The position numbers were made by a program, and so were the translations under genes. Positions 25,821 through 34,051 of a stretch of DNA of 52,711 nucleotides are shown here, piece after piece (the stretch's first letter is position 1; every line of letters starts with the position of its first letter). Source of the DNA: Amycolatopsis sp. CA-126428 (lineage in GTDB: Bacteria; Actinomycetota; Actinomycetes; Mycobacteriales; Pseudonocardiaceae); the NCBI RefSeq assembly GCF_002904335.1, contig NZ_PPHF01000064.1, positions 1 through 52,711 on the forward strand. Direction: 5' to 3'. The notes under the pieces were generated by a model. It worked only from the letters and a program-made list of their open reading frames with translations, was not told where the DNA came from and did no database searches.

Positions 25821-26759
25821 ATGACCACTGATACCGCGCTCGGCGAGACCGTCCTCGTGGAGGGGGGCGCCGCGGGCACGTTGCGGCGGACCTCGACGTC
25901 ACACCTCGGGCTGCGCGTGCCCGATGTAGCCGCGGCCGCCGAGTTCTACAGCCGCATCCTCGGGCTGTGCCCGGCCGGCGCGCTCGCCGACGGCGGTCTC
26001 CGGCTGGGCTGGGGGCTCGGGCACCACGTGCTCGACCTGCGGCCCGGAGCCCCGGCCGTCGACCACATCGCTTTCGAAGTCCGCGACGAGGGCGGGCTCG
26101 ACGCCCTCGAGAAGCGCCTGCACGAGGCTGGAGTACCGGTCACGGCTTTGGACGAGGACCTGCTGGACGACGCCCGGCCGGGCACGAGTGGGTTCGCCGC
26201 CACTGACCCCGACGGTGTGCGGGTGCACTTCCACGGGCCGGTCCGCCGTGCCGGCGAGCACGGCGCCGACACCGGCCGCCGGCCGGTCAAGTACCAGCAC
26301 GTCACCCTCGCGAGCGAAGACGTGGTGGGCAAGGTCGCGTTCTACACCGACGTCTGTGGATTCCGCCTCTCCGACCAGCTCGCCGATGGGCGGTTCGCGT
26401 GGCTGCGCAGCGATCGCGATCACCACACCCTGGCGATCGTCGCCTCCGGCTCGGACACCGGGCTGGACCACTATTCCTACGACCTGTCGGAGTGGGAGGA
26501 CTTCAAGACCTGGTGCGACCGGCTGACCGAAGAGGCGGTCGACGTCGTATGGGGTCCTGGGCGGCACGGCCCGGGCAACAACCTGTTCGTCTTCTTCGAC
26601 GACCCGGCGGGCCACCACATCGAGCTGTCGGCGGAGATGGAGAAGTTCCACGACGACCGCGTCGCCTACACGCCGCGCCGCTGGGAGCCGGTCTCGGCCA
26701 GCGTGAATCTCTGGGGTGGGCAGGTCCCGTCCTGGCGTAAGACATCGAAGGGAAACTGA
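25821..26759 (+). CDS. Type I extradiol ring-cleavage dioxygenase (VOC family)
   Basis: 312 residues with two vicinal-oxygen-chelate modules. The C-terminal module carries the 2-His-1-carboxylate triad at family spacing: H160 (KYQHVTL), H217 (GLDHYSYDL) and E268 (GHHIELSAEM). Catalytic H201/H202 (DHHTLAI) lie between. These enzymes open catechols next to the hydroxyls (catechol 2,3-dioxygenase and dihydroxyphenylpropionate types). ATG 25821 has AGGGAAGAAG ahead. It follows the flavin hydroxylase and abuts the fumarylacetoacetate hydrolase gene, so hydroxylation, ring cleavage and hydrolysis are encoded in order. Confidence 0.88.
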   Translation: MTTDTALGETVLVEGGAAGTLRRTSTSHLGLRVPDVAAAAEFYSRILGLCPAGALADGGLRLGWGLGHHVLDLRPGAPAVDHIAFEVRDEGGLDALEKRLHEAGVPVTALDEDLLDDARPGTSGFAATDPDGVRVHFHGPVRRAGEHGADTGRRPVKYQHVTLASEDVVGKVAFYTDVCGFRLSDQLADGRFAWLRSDRDHHTLAIVASGSDTGLDHYSYDLSEWEDFKTWCDRLTEEAVDVVWGPGRHGPGNNLFVFFDDPAGHHIELSAEMEKFHDDRVAYTPRRWEPVSASVNLWGGQVPSWRKTSKGN

Positions 26760-26760
26760 C

Positions 26761-27615
26761 ATGCGATACGTGACGTACGAGCTTGCCGGCGAACGCCGGA
26801 TCGGCCGGATCGAGGGTGACCTCGTCCAGCCGCTGGAGGGACCCGCCGAACTCGGGCGGGACACCCCGGCCGACGTGCTGGCCACGCTCGTCCCGATGGG
26901 TGCGCCCGTGGCTCGCGCGAGTGTGCGGCTGCTGCCGGTGGTTCCCCGGCCGGACAAGATCTTCTGCGTCGGCTTGAACTACCACGCGCATGTCGAGGAG
27001 ACAGGCCGGGAGCTACCGGCCTATCCGGTGCTGTTCACCAAGTTCACCGGAAGCCTGATCGGCCCGGCTGACGACATCGTGCTCCCGCCGGAATCACGGC
27101 AGGTGGACTACGAGGCCGAGCTGGTCGTCGTCATCGGGAAGGCGGGCCGCCGGATCGCCCGCGATGCCGCCCTGGACCACGTCCTCGGCTACACGGTCGC
27201 CAACGACGTGACGATGCGCGACTTCCAGTACAAGACCCACCAGTGGCTGCAGGGCAAGGCTTGGGACCGCTCCACCCCGCTGGGGCCGGAGCTGGTCACC
27301 CCGGACGAGGCGGACGTGGCCGCGGCGACGGTACGCACCGTGCTGAACGGCGAGACGCTGCAGTCGTCGGACACCTCGAAGCTGATCTTCGACATCCCGA
27401 CACTGGTGGCGACCGTCTCCGAGTTCACCGAGATCCTGCCCGGCGACCTGATCCTCACCGGTACCCCCGGAGGGGTGGGCCACCGCCGCGATCCGCAGGT
27501 CTTCCTGCTCGACGGCGACGAGGTCGTGGTCGAGGTCGGAGGGATCGGCCGCCTCGCCAACCGGGTCCGGGCCGAGGCGCCGGCGCTCGTCACGAGCCCC
27601 GCCTGGAGCGCATGA
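26761..27615 (+). CDS. Fumarylacetoacetate hydrolase family protein
   Basis: 284 residues. The FAH core has CVGLNYHAHVEE, DYEAELVVVIGKAGR, GYTVANDVTMRDFQ and the substrate/metal segments GKAWDRSTPLGPELVT and ILTGTPGGVGHRRDP. Members hydrolyse or hydrate acylpyruvate-type ring-cleavage products using Mg2+. It starts one base after the dioxygenase stop and ends the rightward run. Two roles fit: handling the extradiol cleavage product of this operon, or acting as fumarylpyruvate hydrolase for the gentisate branch, which has no such gene beside it. A stem-loop follows. Confidence 0.88.
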   Translation: MRYVTYELAGERRIGRIEGDLVQPLEGPAELGRDTPADVLATLVPMGAPVARASVRLLPVVPRPDKIFCVGLNYHAHVEETGRELPAYPVLFTKFTGSLIGPADDIVLPPESRQVDYEAELVVVIGKAGRRIARDAALDHVLGYTVANDVTMRDFQYKTHQWLQGKAWDRSTPLGPELVTPDEADVAAATVRTVLNGETLQSSDTSKLIFDIPTLVATVSEFTEILPGDLILTGTPGGVGHRRDPQVFLLDGDEVVVEVGGIGRLANRVRAEAPALVTSPAWSA

Positions 27616-27645
27616 AGGATCAATTGGCTGGGAACTCTGGCGAGC

Positions 27646-27700
27646 GTGCTCCGGATCGCTCTCCGGCTCGGTCAATCGGCCTTCGAGCGATCCGGAGCAC
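27646..27700. terminator. Bidirectional hairpin terminator
   Basis: Perfect 16-bp inverted repeat GTGCTCCGGATCGCTC (27646-27661) and GAGCGATCCGGAGCAC (27685-27700) with a 23-base loop. It sits between the convergent hydrolase and sugar-binding protein genes and separates the aromatic cluster from the glycan regulon. Confidence 0.85.
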
Positions 27701-27708
27701 CGGTTCGG

Positions 27709-29031
27709 TCACGGGACGACGGTGATGCCGGACTGCTTGAGGTCGCTCACGATCCACTGCTGCAGCTGCGGTGCGATGTCCGCCACCCGAATTTGCCGGG
27801 CCACGGCCTTGCCCCAGAGATCGGCGAGGACCTTGAACGCCGACGCGGCGTCGGGCCCGTAGGTCCAGTCGCCCTTCTGGGTGGTCACCGCGTTCTCCAC
27901 CACGGATTGCCAAGCGTCGGCGTACCGGCCCAGCAGTGCGGTCGGCTGAGTGGCTTTGATGTACGGCTTCGGATTGGCCACCGCGGGGAACCACGCCACG
28001 CCCTTCGACCCGTCGGCGGCCAGGCCGACGGCCGAGGGGTTGGTGCTGATCCAGTGTGCGAAGTAGGCGGCGGCGTCCTTGTTCGCGCACTTGCTGTTCA
28101 CCGCGTACACCCGGGTGAACGAAACGTTGGCCGGGGCCTCGCCGGCGAAGGTGGGGTTGGGGGCGGGCTCCCACTGACCGAGTCCGGTGGTCAGCTTGTT
28201 CTGCATGCTCTGGGTCTGCCACGTGGACAGCTGGCGGGAGGCGATCTTACCGCCGTTGTAGTCCTGCATCATCGCGGCGAACTCGTTGTAGGAGATCTTC
28301 TCGACCAGGTCGTTGTCGATGAGCTGCTGCAGGACCTCGGCCGATTTCGCCGTCGGCGCGCTGTCGACGGCGACCTTCCAGCCGTCACCCTTCAGCTGCC
28401 ACCACTGCGCGCCGGCCTGCCACGCGAGGTACAGGTAGGTGGTGTAGTCCTCACCGGCCAGGTTGTAGATCTTCACGCCCTGGCTCTTCAGCTTCTTGCC
28501 GGCCTCGATGAACTCCTCCCAGGTCTTGGGGTAGGGCAGGCCGGCTCGCTGGAAGGCGGGCGCGTTGTAGAGCATGAAGTTTGGGATGCTCGACGCGGGC
28601 ACCCCGTACATCTTCCCGCCGGACTGCACCGCGTTCCAGGCCGCCGGCGAGTAATCGGTCTGACTGGGCTTGAGGGCGCCCGTCAGATCGGCGGCGATCC
28701 CGTCCGAGGCCAGTGAGTTGAGGTCTTCGGTGGCGGTGTCGAACACGCACGGGCCGCCGCCGGAGGTGAAGGCGTTGCGCAGGTTCTTGGTCAGTTCGAC
28801 GGCGCCGGCCTGTTCGACGAACTTGACCGTGATCGGTGTGCCCTGCTTGGTGAACTCCTCGGCCAGTACCTTGAGGTTGGGCTTGCTGCCCCAGAACTCG
28901 ATCGTGACGGGTGCTCCGTCGTACTTGCCGGCGGTGACGGGCTGCTCGTCCGTGTTCCCGCCGCACGCGGTCGACGATAGCGCCAGCGCTGCCGCGATGA
29001 CCGATGCCCAGCGCCTCTTTGCGTCACGCAT
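27709..29031 (-). CDS. ABC transporter sugar-binding lipoprotein
   Basis: 440 residues with a lipoprotein signal (SVIAAALALSSTAC-GG, lipidated Cys). The mature part is a family 1 extracellular solute-binding fold (VTIEFWGSKPNLKVLAEEF, SIPNFMLYNAPAFQRAGLPYPKTWEEFIEAGKKL, AAAYFAHWIS). ATG 29031 follows GGGAG; GTG 29037 is in frame just before. It faces away from the two permease genes, with two operators in the shared control region. It should deliver an oligosaccharide, probably a xylan or related plant-glycan fragment judging from the GH43 and GH39 neighbours, to those permeases. Confidence 0.9.
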   Translation of the reverse strand: MRDAKRRWASVIAAALALSSTACGGNTDEQPVTAGKYDGAPVTIEFWGSKPNLKVLAEEFTKQGTPITVKFVEQAGAVELTKNLRNAFTSGGGPCVFDTATEDLNSLASDGIAADLTGALKPSQTDYSPAAWNAVQSGGKMYGVPASSIPNFMLYNAPAFQRAGLPYPKTWEEFIEAGKKLKSQGVKIYNLAGEDYTTYLYLAWQAGAQWWQLKGDGWKVAVDSAPTAKSAEVLQQLIDNDLVEKISYNEFAAMMQDYNGGKIASRQLSTWQTQSMQNKLTTGLGQWEPAPNPTFAGEAPANVSFTRVYAVNSKCANKDAAAYFAHWISTNPSAVGLAADGSKGVAWFPAVANPKPYIKATQPTALLGRYADAWQSVVENAVTTQKGDWTYGPDAASAFKVLADLWGKAVARQIRVADIAPQLQQWIVSDLKQSGITVVP

Positions 29032-29059
29032 TTTCACTCCCGGTGATACCGCCACTAGT

Positions 29060-29073
29060 AGAAAGCGTTTTCT
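29060..29073. promoter_or_regulatory. LacI-type operator, group A (AGAAAGCGTTTTCT)
   Basis: One mismatch from the perfect palindrome. It lies 28 bp upstream of the leftward binding-protein start, overlapping the expected transcript start, so bound repressor would block that gene. Confidence 0.8.
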
Positions 29074-29172
29074 ATCATCGCCGGCTTACCTGTGCAAGTC
29101 GACTCTTGCCTCTTCAGCGGGGGTCTGGGGTGGGTCGGGGCGCCGTTGACCCCGATCCGTCGAGGAGGTAGC

Positions 29173-29190
29173 TTGGTAAGCGCTTACCAA
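29173..29190. promoter_or_regulatory. LacI-type operator, group A, perfect 18-bp palindrome (TTGGTAAGCGCTTACCAA)
   Basis: Perfect palindrome around the same GCGC core, 47 bp upstream of the rightward permease start. With the site at 29060 it covers both divergent promoters. Confidence 0.85.
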
Positions 29191-29237
29191 CGAAGGTCCG
29201 GTGTGGACGCACTGGTTGCACCCGCGAAGGAGCGGTT

Positions 29238-30278
29238 ATGCGGCAGGCAGGCTTGGACGGGTCGATGACACCGCCGCGAGGCGCGGAGGTGTCACTCGCG
29301 CCAAGTGTCGAAGTGTCGTCCCGGATTGGGTCGATCGTCCGGAACTCGACGCCGAGCTTGCCTGCGGCGGGTCGGTCGTCGCGTCCGCCACGCGCGCGGC
29401 GAGGGCGTTCCAGTCTGGCCGGCTTCCTCTTCGCCGCACCCTTCTTCGTGGGGTTCCTCCTGGTGTTCGCCATCCCGTTCGGCTACGCGCTGTACCAGAG
29501 CCTGTTCGTGGAGCGAAAGTCCGGGACGGGTTTCGGCGGGACTCGGACCGAGTTCGCGGGGCTGGCCAACTTCGTTCGCGGGTTGACCGATTCGGTCTTC
29601 TGGCAAGGGATTTTCCGGGTGTCCGTGTTCGCGGTCGTCCAGATCCCGATCACGTTGGGCCTGGCGCTGCTGATGGCCCTGCTCTTGGACGCGGTCCACG
29701 GCCGGACGGCGAAGGTGTTCCGGCTCGGCTTCTTGATTCCCTACATGATTCCGCTGATGGTGGGCACGCTCGTCTGGCTCTACCTGTACTCACCGCGGCT
29801 GGGGCCGCTGACCGACCTGGGGCATGCCTTCGGCGTCGACGTCGACTTCTTCTCTTCGGGGATGCTCTGGTTGTCCATCGGCAACTTGCTCACGTGGTGT
29901 CACCTGGGCTTCAACATGCTCATCCTGTACAGCGCCTTGCGATCGGTCCCCAGGGAACTGTTCGAGGCGGCCCGGATCGACGGGGCGTCCGAGCTGCGCG
30001 TGGCCTGGTCGGTCAAGGTGCCGTACGTACGCGGAACGCTCGTGTTGACGGGCATGTTGTCGATCATCGGAATGCTGCAGATCTTCAACGAGCCGCTGGT
30101 CTTCCAGGTCAGCTCACCGGAGACGGTGACATCGGCCTTCACCCCGATCATGATGATCTACAACCAGGCGTTCGTCACGGGCAACTACAACTACGCCGCA
30201 GCACTCTCCGTCGTTCTCGCGATCATCGTCGGCGCTGCTTCCACTCTCTTCTACCGACTCACGAGCAAGGCGCAGTGA
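29238..30278 (+). CDS. Sugar ABC transporter permease (MalF/UgpA type)
   Basis: 346 residues. A disordered, basic N-terminus of about 60 residues precedes six membrane segments beginning FLFAAPFFVGFLLVFAIPFGYAL. The inner-membrane EAA loop reads ELFEAARIDGASELRVAWSVKVPYV, where an ATPase docks. ATG 29238 has GAAGGAG upstream. The second permease starts in the last base of its stop codon (TGATG), so the two are translationally coupled. No ATPase gene lies in the window; a shared MsiK-like ATPase elsewhere in the genome is usual in such organisms. Confidence 0.9.
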   Translation: MRQAGLDGSMTPPRGAEVSLAPSVEVSSRIGSIVRNSTPSLPAAGRSSRPPRARRGRSSLAGFLFAAPFFVGFLLVFAIPFGYALYQSLFVERKSGTGFGGTRTEFAGLANFVRGLTDSVFWQGIFRVSVFAVVQIPITLGLALLMALLLDAVHGRTAKVFRLGFLIPYMIPLMVGTLVWLYLYSPRLGPLTDLGHAFGVDVDFFSSGMLWLSIGNLLTWCHLGFNMLILYSALRSVPRELFEAARIDGASELRVAWSVKVPYVRGTLVLTGMLSIIGMLQIFNEPLVFQVSSPETVTSAFTPIMMIYNQAFVTGNYNYAAALSVVLAIIVGAASTLFYRLTSKAQ

Positions 30279-31219
30279 TGACCGTCAACCACAGTCCAGC
30301 CCGCTCCGCGATGGGCCGCAAGCGAAGGAAAGGTCGGCCGGAGATCGACGAGCTACCCGTCGGTGGTCAGGTGTCGCCGCGCTCGCGGCTGCTTATCCGG
30401 CTGGGCCTGGTGCTCTTCTTGCTCTATTCCGTGGCCCCGGTCTGGTGGCTCATCGTGTCGGCGACCAAGGACGAACGCGACCTGATCACGACCAACGGAC
30501 TGTGGTTCGCGCACTTCAACCTGTTCGACAACCTGGGAAAGATCTTCACCTACCAGAATGGCATCTTCCTCAGGTGGACGGCGAATTCGCTGCTCTATGC
30601 CGGAGTCGGCTCGTTCGTGGGGATGCTCCTGTCGCTGGCCGCCGGTTACGGGCTCGCCCGCTTCGACTTCCGGGGGAAGAAGCTCGCGGTGGCCATGGTC
30701 ATCGGGTCGTTCCTGATCCCTTACGCGATGCTGACCCTGCCCCTTTACCTGCTGTTCGTCGAACTCGGGTTCGTCGACACCCCGTGGGCTGTGCTCATTC
30801 CGACCTTCATCTCGCCCTTCAGCGTCTACCTGGCCAAGGTGTACACCGAAGGTGCCGTTCCGCCGGAACTGCTGGAGGCCGCCAGAATCGACGGCGCCGG
30901 TGAAGTACGCATCTTTTTCCAAATCGTCTTACGGATGCTCGGTACCTGCGGGGCCACCGTGTTCCTGCTGTCGTTCGTTCAGTCGTGGAATGGGTTCTTC
31001 CTGCCGCTGACGATGCTCAGGGGCGCCGAGAACTGGACGATGACGCTCGGCCTCTACAACTGGGTCGTGCAGAGCTACACCAACGCGGCCGGTCCGCTCG
31101 ACTTCACCTCCTTGGTCATCACCGGAGCCCTGCTGTCCGTGCTTCCCCTGGCCGCGGTCCTGGTCGCCATGCAGCGCTTCTGGCGTTCCGGTGTGACGCT
31201 CGGCGCGCTGAAGTCGTGA
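30278..31219 (+). CDS. Sugar ABC transporter permease (MalG/UgpE type)
   Basis: 313 residues with six membrane segments (LGLVLFLLYSVAPVWWLIVSA, SLLYAGVGSFVGMLLSLAAGY, AVAMVIGSFLIPYAMLTLPLYL and more) and the EAA loop ELLEAARIDGAGEVRIFFQIVL. It overlaps the upstream permease by one base, and its stop overlaps the GTG start of the GH43 gene (GTGA), so import and hydrolysis are coupled in one transcript. It forms the heterodimeric channel for the lipoprotein encoded divergently. Confidence 0.92.
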   Translation: MTVNHSPARSAMGRKRRKGRPEIDELPVGGQVSPRSRLLIRLGLVLFLLYSVAPVWWLIVSATKDERDLITTNGLWFAHFNLFDNLGKIFTYQNGIFLRWTANSLLYAGVGSFVGMLLSLAAGYGLARFDFRGKKLAVAMVIGSFLIPYAMLTLPLYLLFVELGFVDTPWAVLIPTFISPFSVYLAKVYTEGAVPPELLEAARIDGAGEVRIFFQIVLRMLGTCGATVFLLSFVQSWNGFFLPLTMLRGAENWTMTLGLYNWVVQSYTNAAGPLDFTSLVITGALLSVLPLAAVLVAMQRFWRSGVTLGALKS

Positions 31220-32853
31220 CCCCGCGCGCCCGGCGTCGGCGAGCGAAAATCCCGGTCATCGCGGCCGACGCCACCCACGCCGCGACCCCGATCACGGTGC
31301 GCAATCCGATCCTGCCGGGGTTCCACCCGGATCCTTCGATCGTGCGCGTCGGCTCGGACTACTACATCGCCAACAGTACGTTCGAGTGGTTCCCCGGCAT
31401 TCGGCTTCACCACTCGAGCGACCTGGTCAACTGGGAACCTGCCGGTTACGCCCTCACCGATCCTGCCCAGCTCGACCTGCGCGGGGTGCCTGACTCCGGC
31501 GGGGTCCGGGCGCCGTCGCTGAGCTACGACGATGGACACTTCTGGCTCGTCTATGCCGTCGCGTACAGCGATCGGAGCCCTTTCGAGGACTTGGACCTCT
31601 TCCTCGTCATCGCCCCGGCCATCGGTGGGCCCTGGTCGGAACCGCGATACCTCGGCTCGGGTGGGTTCGACCCGTCGGTCTTCCACGCCGACGGCCGACA
31701 CTGGCTGGTCAGGATATGCTGGACCCACCCACCCGGCCGGCCGAGTTTCGCCGGCGTCGTCCTCCAGGAACTGGATTTCGCACATCGGCGTCCCCTCGGG
31801 CCCCGCCAGGTGATCCACCGGCACGGCGAGCTGATCGAGGGACCGAACCTGTATCGCCGCGACGGCTGGTACTACCTGATTTTCACCGAAGGTGATCCCC
31901 CCTGGAACCACGGCATCACCGTGGTCAGGTCGCGCGACATCGCGGGTCCGTACTACCCCGACCCGAACGGGCCCTTGCTGACCTCGCGCGACAACCAGGG
32001 CCTCGCCCTGCAGAAGGCCGGCCACGGCGAGCTGGTTCGCACGGGATCGGGGGAGTGGTACCTGGTGCACATCGCGAGCCGCCCCATCACGGTGGCCGGA
32101 CGGCGGCGTTGCATGCTCGGCCGCGAAACGTGCCTGCAGCGGGTCGAGTGGGACGCCGGGGGGTGGCCTCGCCTTGCCCACGGTGGACACTGGCCGGAAG
32201 TGTCCGTGCCCGTACCGGCCACTGATCGGACGCCTCGGCCGACCACCGGCATCGACCAGTTCGGTCCCCGTTCGCTGGCCGGTGAATGGAACTCGCTGCG
32301 CCGACCGATCAGCGACTCCTGGCTCAGCCTCACTGAGCGGCCGGCGTGGCTTCGGCTGCGCGGACGGCAGGGGCTGCATTCGGGGGGAGTCCAGAGCTTG
32401 ATCGCCCAGAGGTTGACGAGCGACCGCGCGGTGGTGTCGACGGCGGTGCAGGCCCGTCCGAAGCACCCCGGACAGCAGGCGGGCCTGGTTCTCTGGTACG
32501 ACACCGGAACGCACATCTTTTTCGGCCTCACCGCGGGGGAGCGGGGTCCAGCGCTCGTGGTGTCCACGTCGGTTGAAGGTCAGTACGCGGAGCACGGAGT
32601 CGACGTCTGTTGCGGCGAAGATGCGCTTGTCCATCTGCAGGCCACAGTAGACCGTGGTCGAGTTCGATTCGCGTATTCCGAGTACGGTGCGGGCTGGAGT
32701 GACACCGGTCTCGACCTTGACGCCAGCGTGCTCTCCGACGATTGTGGCGATTCGCAGCGGTTCACCGGGACGTTCGTCGGACTGGCCGCGCACGACCCGG
32801 TGGCAGGGACAATGCCGGCGGACTTCGCCTACTTCATACTGTGGAGCCACTGA
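31216..32853 (+). CDS. GH43 glycosidase (2), with Trp-to-Arg change in the pocket
   Basis: 545 residues, no signal peptide, cytoplasmic. D39 (GFHPDPS), D152 (GGFDPSVF) and E208 (LIEGPNLYRR) keep the GH43 catalytic set, and the C-terminal beta-sandwich is present. By eye about two thirds or more of the positions compared match the GH43 protein at 10673. One striking difference is GGVRAPS here (R98) against GGVWAPS there (W78), at a Trp that usually packs against the sugar in this family, so specificity or activity may differ. GTG 31216 overlaps the permease stop, so the product acts on what the transporter brings in. The first 25 residues are extra relative to the paralogue. Confidence 0.88.
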   Translation: MTPRARRRRAKIPVIAADATHAATPITVRNPILPGFHPDPSIVRVGSDYYIANSTFEWFPGIRLHHSSDLVNWEPAGYALTDPAQLDLRGVPDSGGVRAPSLSYDDGHFWLVYAVAYSDRSPFEDLDLFLVIAPAIGGPWSEPRYLGSGGFDPSVFHADGRHWLVRICWTHPPGRPSFAGVVLQELDFAHRRPLGPRQVIHRHGELIEGPNLYRRDGWYYLIFTEGDPPWNHGITVVRSRDIAGPYYPDPNGPLLTSRDNQGLALQKAGHGELVRTGSGEWYLVHIASRPITVAGRRRCMLGRETCLQRVEWDAGGWPRLAHGGHWPEVSVPVPATDRTPRPTTGIDQFGPRSLAGEWNSLRRPISDSWLSLTERPAWLRLRGRQGLHSGGVQSLIAQRLTSDRAVVSTAVQARPKHPGQQAGLVLWYDTGTHIFFGLTAGERGPALVVSTSVEGQYAEHGVDVCCGEDALVHLQATVDRGRVRFAYSEYGAGWSDTGLDLDASVLSDDCGDSQRFTGTFVGLAAHDPVAGTMPADFAYFILWSH

Positions 32854-32889
32854 TCTGCTGACCGGAGACCCGCCGATGACGAGGTCGGT

Positions 32890-32903
32890 AGACAGCGGTT
32901 TCT
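32890..32903. promoter_or_regulatory. LacI-type operator, group A (AGACAGCGGTTTCT)
   Basis: Two mismatches from the perfect palindrome, 68 bp upstream of the LacI gene at 32972. Its position suggests autoregulation. Confidence 0.55.
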
Positions 32904-32971
32904 GTGCGTCTCACCTGCGGAATGACGCCGTGCTGCGGGCTTCGATGGTCGGTTCGGGATAGAGTCTAGCC

Positions 32972-34051
32972 ATGTCGCGCACCGAAGAGGAACTGTCCGC
33001 AGAGCGGAAGCCGGCCAAACGGGCCACGCTCAGTGACGTCGCGGAGCTGGCCCAGGTCTCGGTCGCGACCGTTTCGCGCGTTCTGGCCGGCAACTACCCG
33101 GTTGCCAAGGAGACACGCCGCCGAGTCGAACGGGCCATCGCCAAGACGGACTACGTGGTGAACACCCACGCCCGGGCGCTGGCGGGGGTGAGCACGCAGA
33201 GCGTCGCCTTCGTCGTCAACGACGTCCGCGGCCAGTCTTTCGCTTACGCGGCTCAAGGGGTGGAGCTGGAGGCAGCCCGGCGGGGCCGCATCTGCCTGGT
33301 GTGCACCACGCAGGGCGACTTGCGGCGGGAAACCGCGGTGGTGCAGCTGATGCGAGAGCAGGGGGCGGCAGCGGTGATCCTGATCGGCGGCGTGGTCGAT
33401 GACACCGCGTACCGAACTCGGATGACGGAATTGGCGCATTCGCTCGCGGCGGTGGGTTCGCGGCTGGTGCTGTGCGGCCGGCCGCCGCTCGGGGACGACG
33501 TCCCAGTGACGGTCGTGGAGTACGACAACGAGGGAGGCGCTTATGCCGTGGCGAGCCACTTGCTGACGAACGGGCATCGCCGGATCCTCTTCGTCGGACA
33601 CGTCGAATCCAGCACCACCACCCGGGGCCGGCTTGCCGGGTACCGGCGAGCATTGGCGGCCTTCGACCTCGAACTCGACTCCGACTTGGTCGTCGAAGCC
33701 GACTTCACCCGCGCTTCCGCGCACCGGGCGGTGCAGAAGCGACTGGCGCAGGGCAGGGACTTCACTGCCATCTTCGCGGAGTCGGACGTCATCGCCGCCG
33801 GAGCCATGCGAGCGTTGATCGATGCGGGTCTCAGCGTGCCGGACGACGTTTCGATCGTCGGCTACGACGACATCGAGGCGGCGAGTGATCTCCGCCCTCG
33901 CCTGACCACCGTGCACGTGCCGTACGAGGAACTCGGCTCCACCGCGGTCAGGCTCGCCTTGGACTGGCACGAGGGCGTCTCGGGAAGTATCGACCAGCAC
34001 GTGGTCCTCGGAACGCACGTCGTACTGCGCGAATCAGTCGCGCGTCTCTGA
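32972..34051 (+). CDS. LacI-family regulator (2), likely master of the central glycan regulon
   Basis: 359 residues. LacI HTH (ATLSDVAELAQVSVATVSRVLAG), hinge, then a sugar-sensing domain (LLTNGHRRILFVGHVESSTTTRGRLAGYRRAL, VPDDVSIVGYDDIEAASDLRPRLTTVHVP). The recognition helix SVATVSR is the one seen in GalR-type proteins, known to bind GTAANCGNTTAC-like sites; this fits the AGTAAGCGCTTACT and AGAAAGCGCTTTCT operators of the neighbourhood. It sits in the middle of that regulon and has such a site upstream of itself. Its 3' end overlaps the convergent ThuA gene by 18 bases. The inducer is unknown. Confidence 0.9.
   Translation: MSRTEEELSAERKPAKRATLSDVAELAQVSVATVSRVLAGNYPVAKETRRRVERAIAKTDYVVNTHARALAGVSTQSVAFVVNDVRGQSFAYAAQGVELEAARRGRICLVCTTQGDLRRETAVVQLMREQGAAAVILIGGVVDDTAYRTRMTELAHSLAAVGSRLVLCGRPPLGDDVPVTVVEYDNEGGAYAVASHLLTNGHRRILFVGHVESSTTTRGRLAGYRRALAAFDLELDSDLVVEADFTRASAHRAVQKRLAQGRDFTAIFAESDVIAAGAMRALIDAGLSVPDDVSIVGYDDIEAASDLRPRLTTVHVPYEELGSTAVRLALDWHEGVSGSIDQHVVLGTHVVLRESVARL

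Noticed and set aside
29238..31219. Aromatic-substrate role for the ABC permeases because they follow the aromatic cluster
   Set aside because: A strong bidirectional terminator separates the two, and the permeases share operators and overlapping codons with sugar genes.
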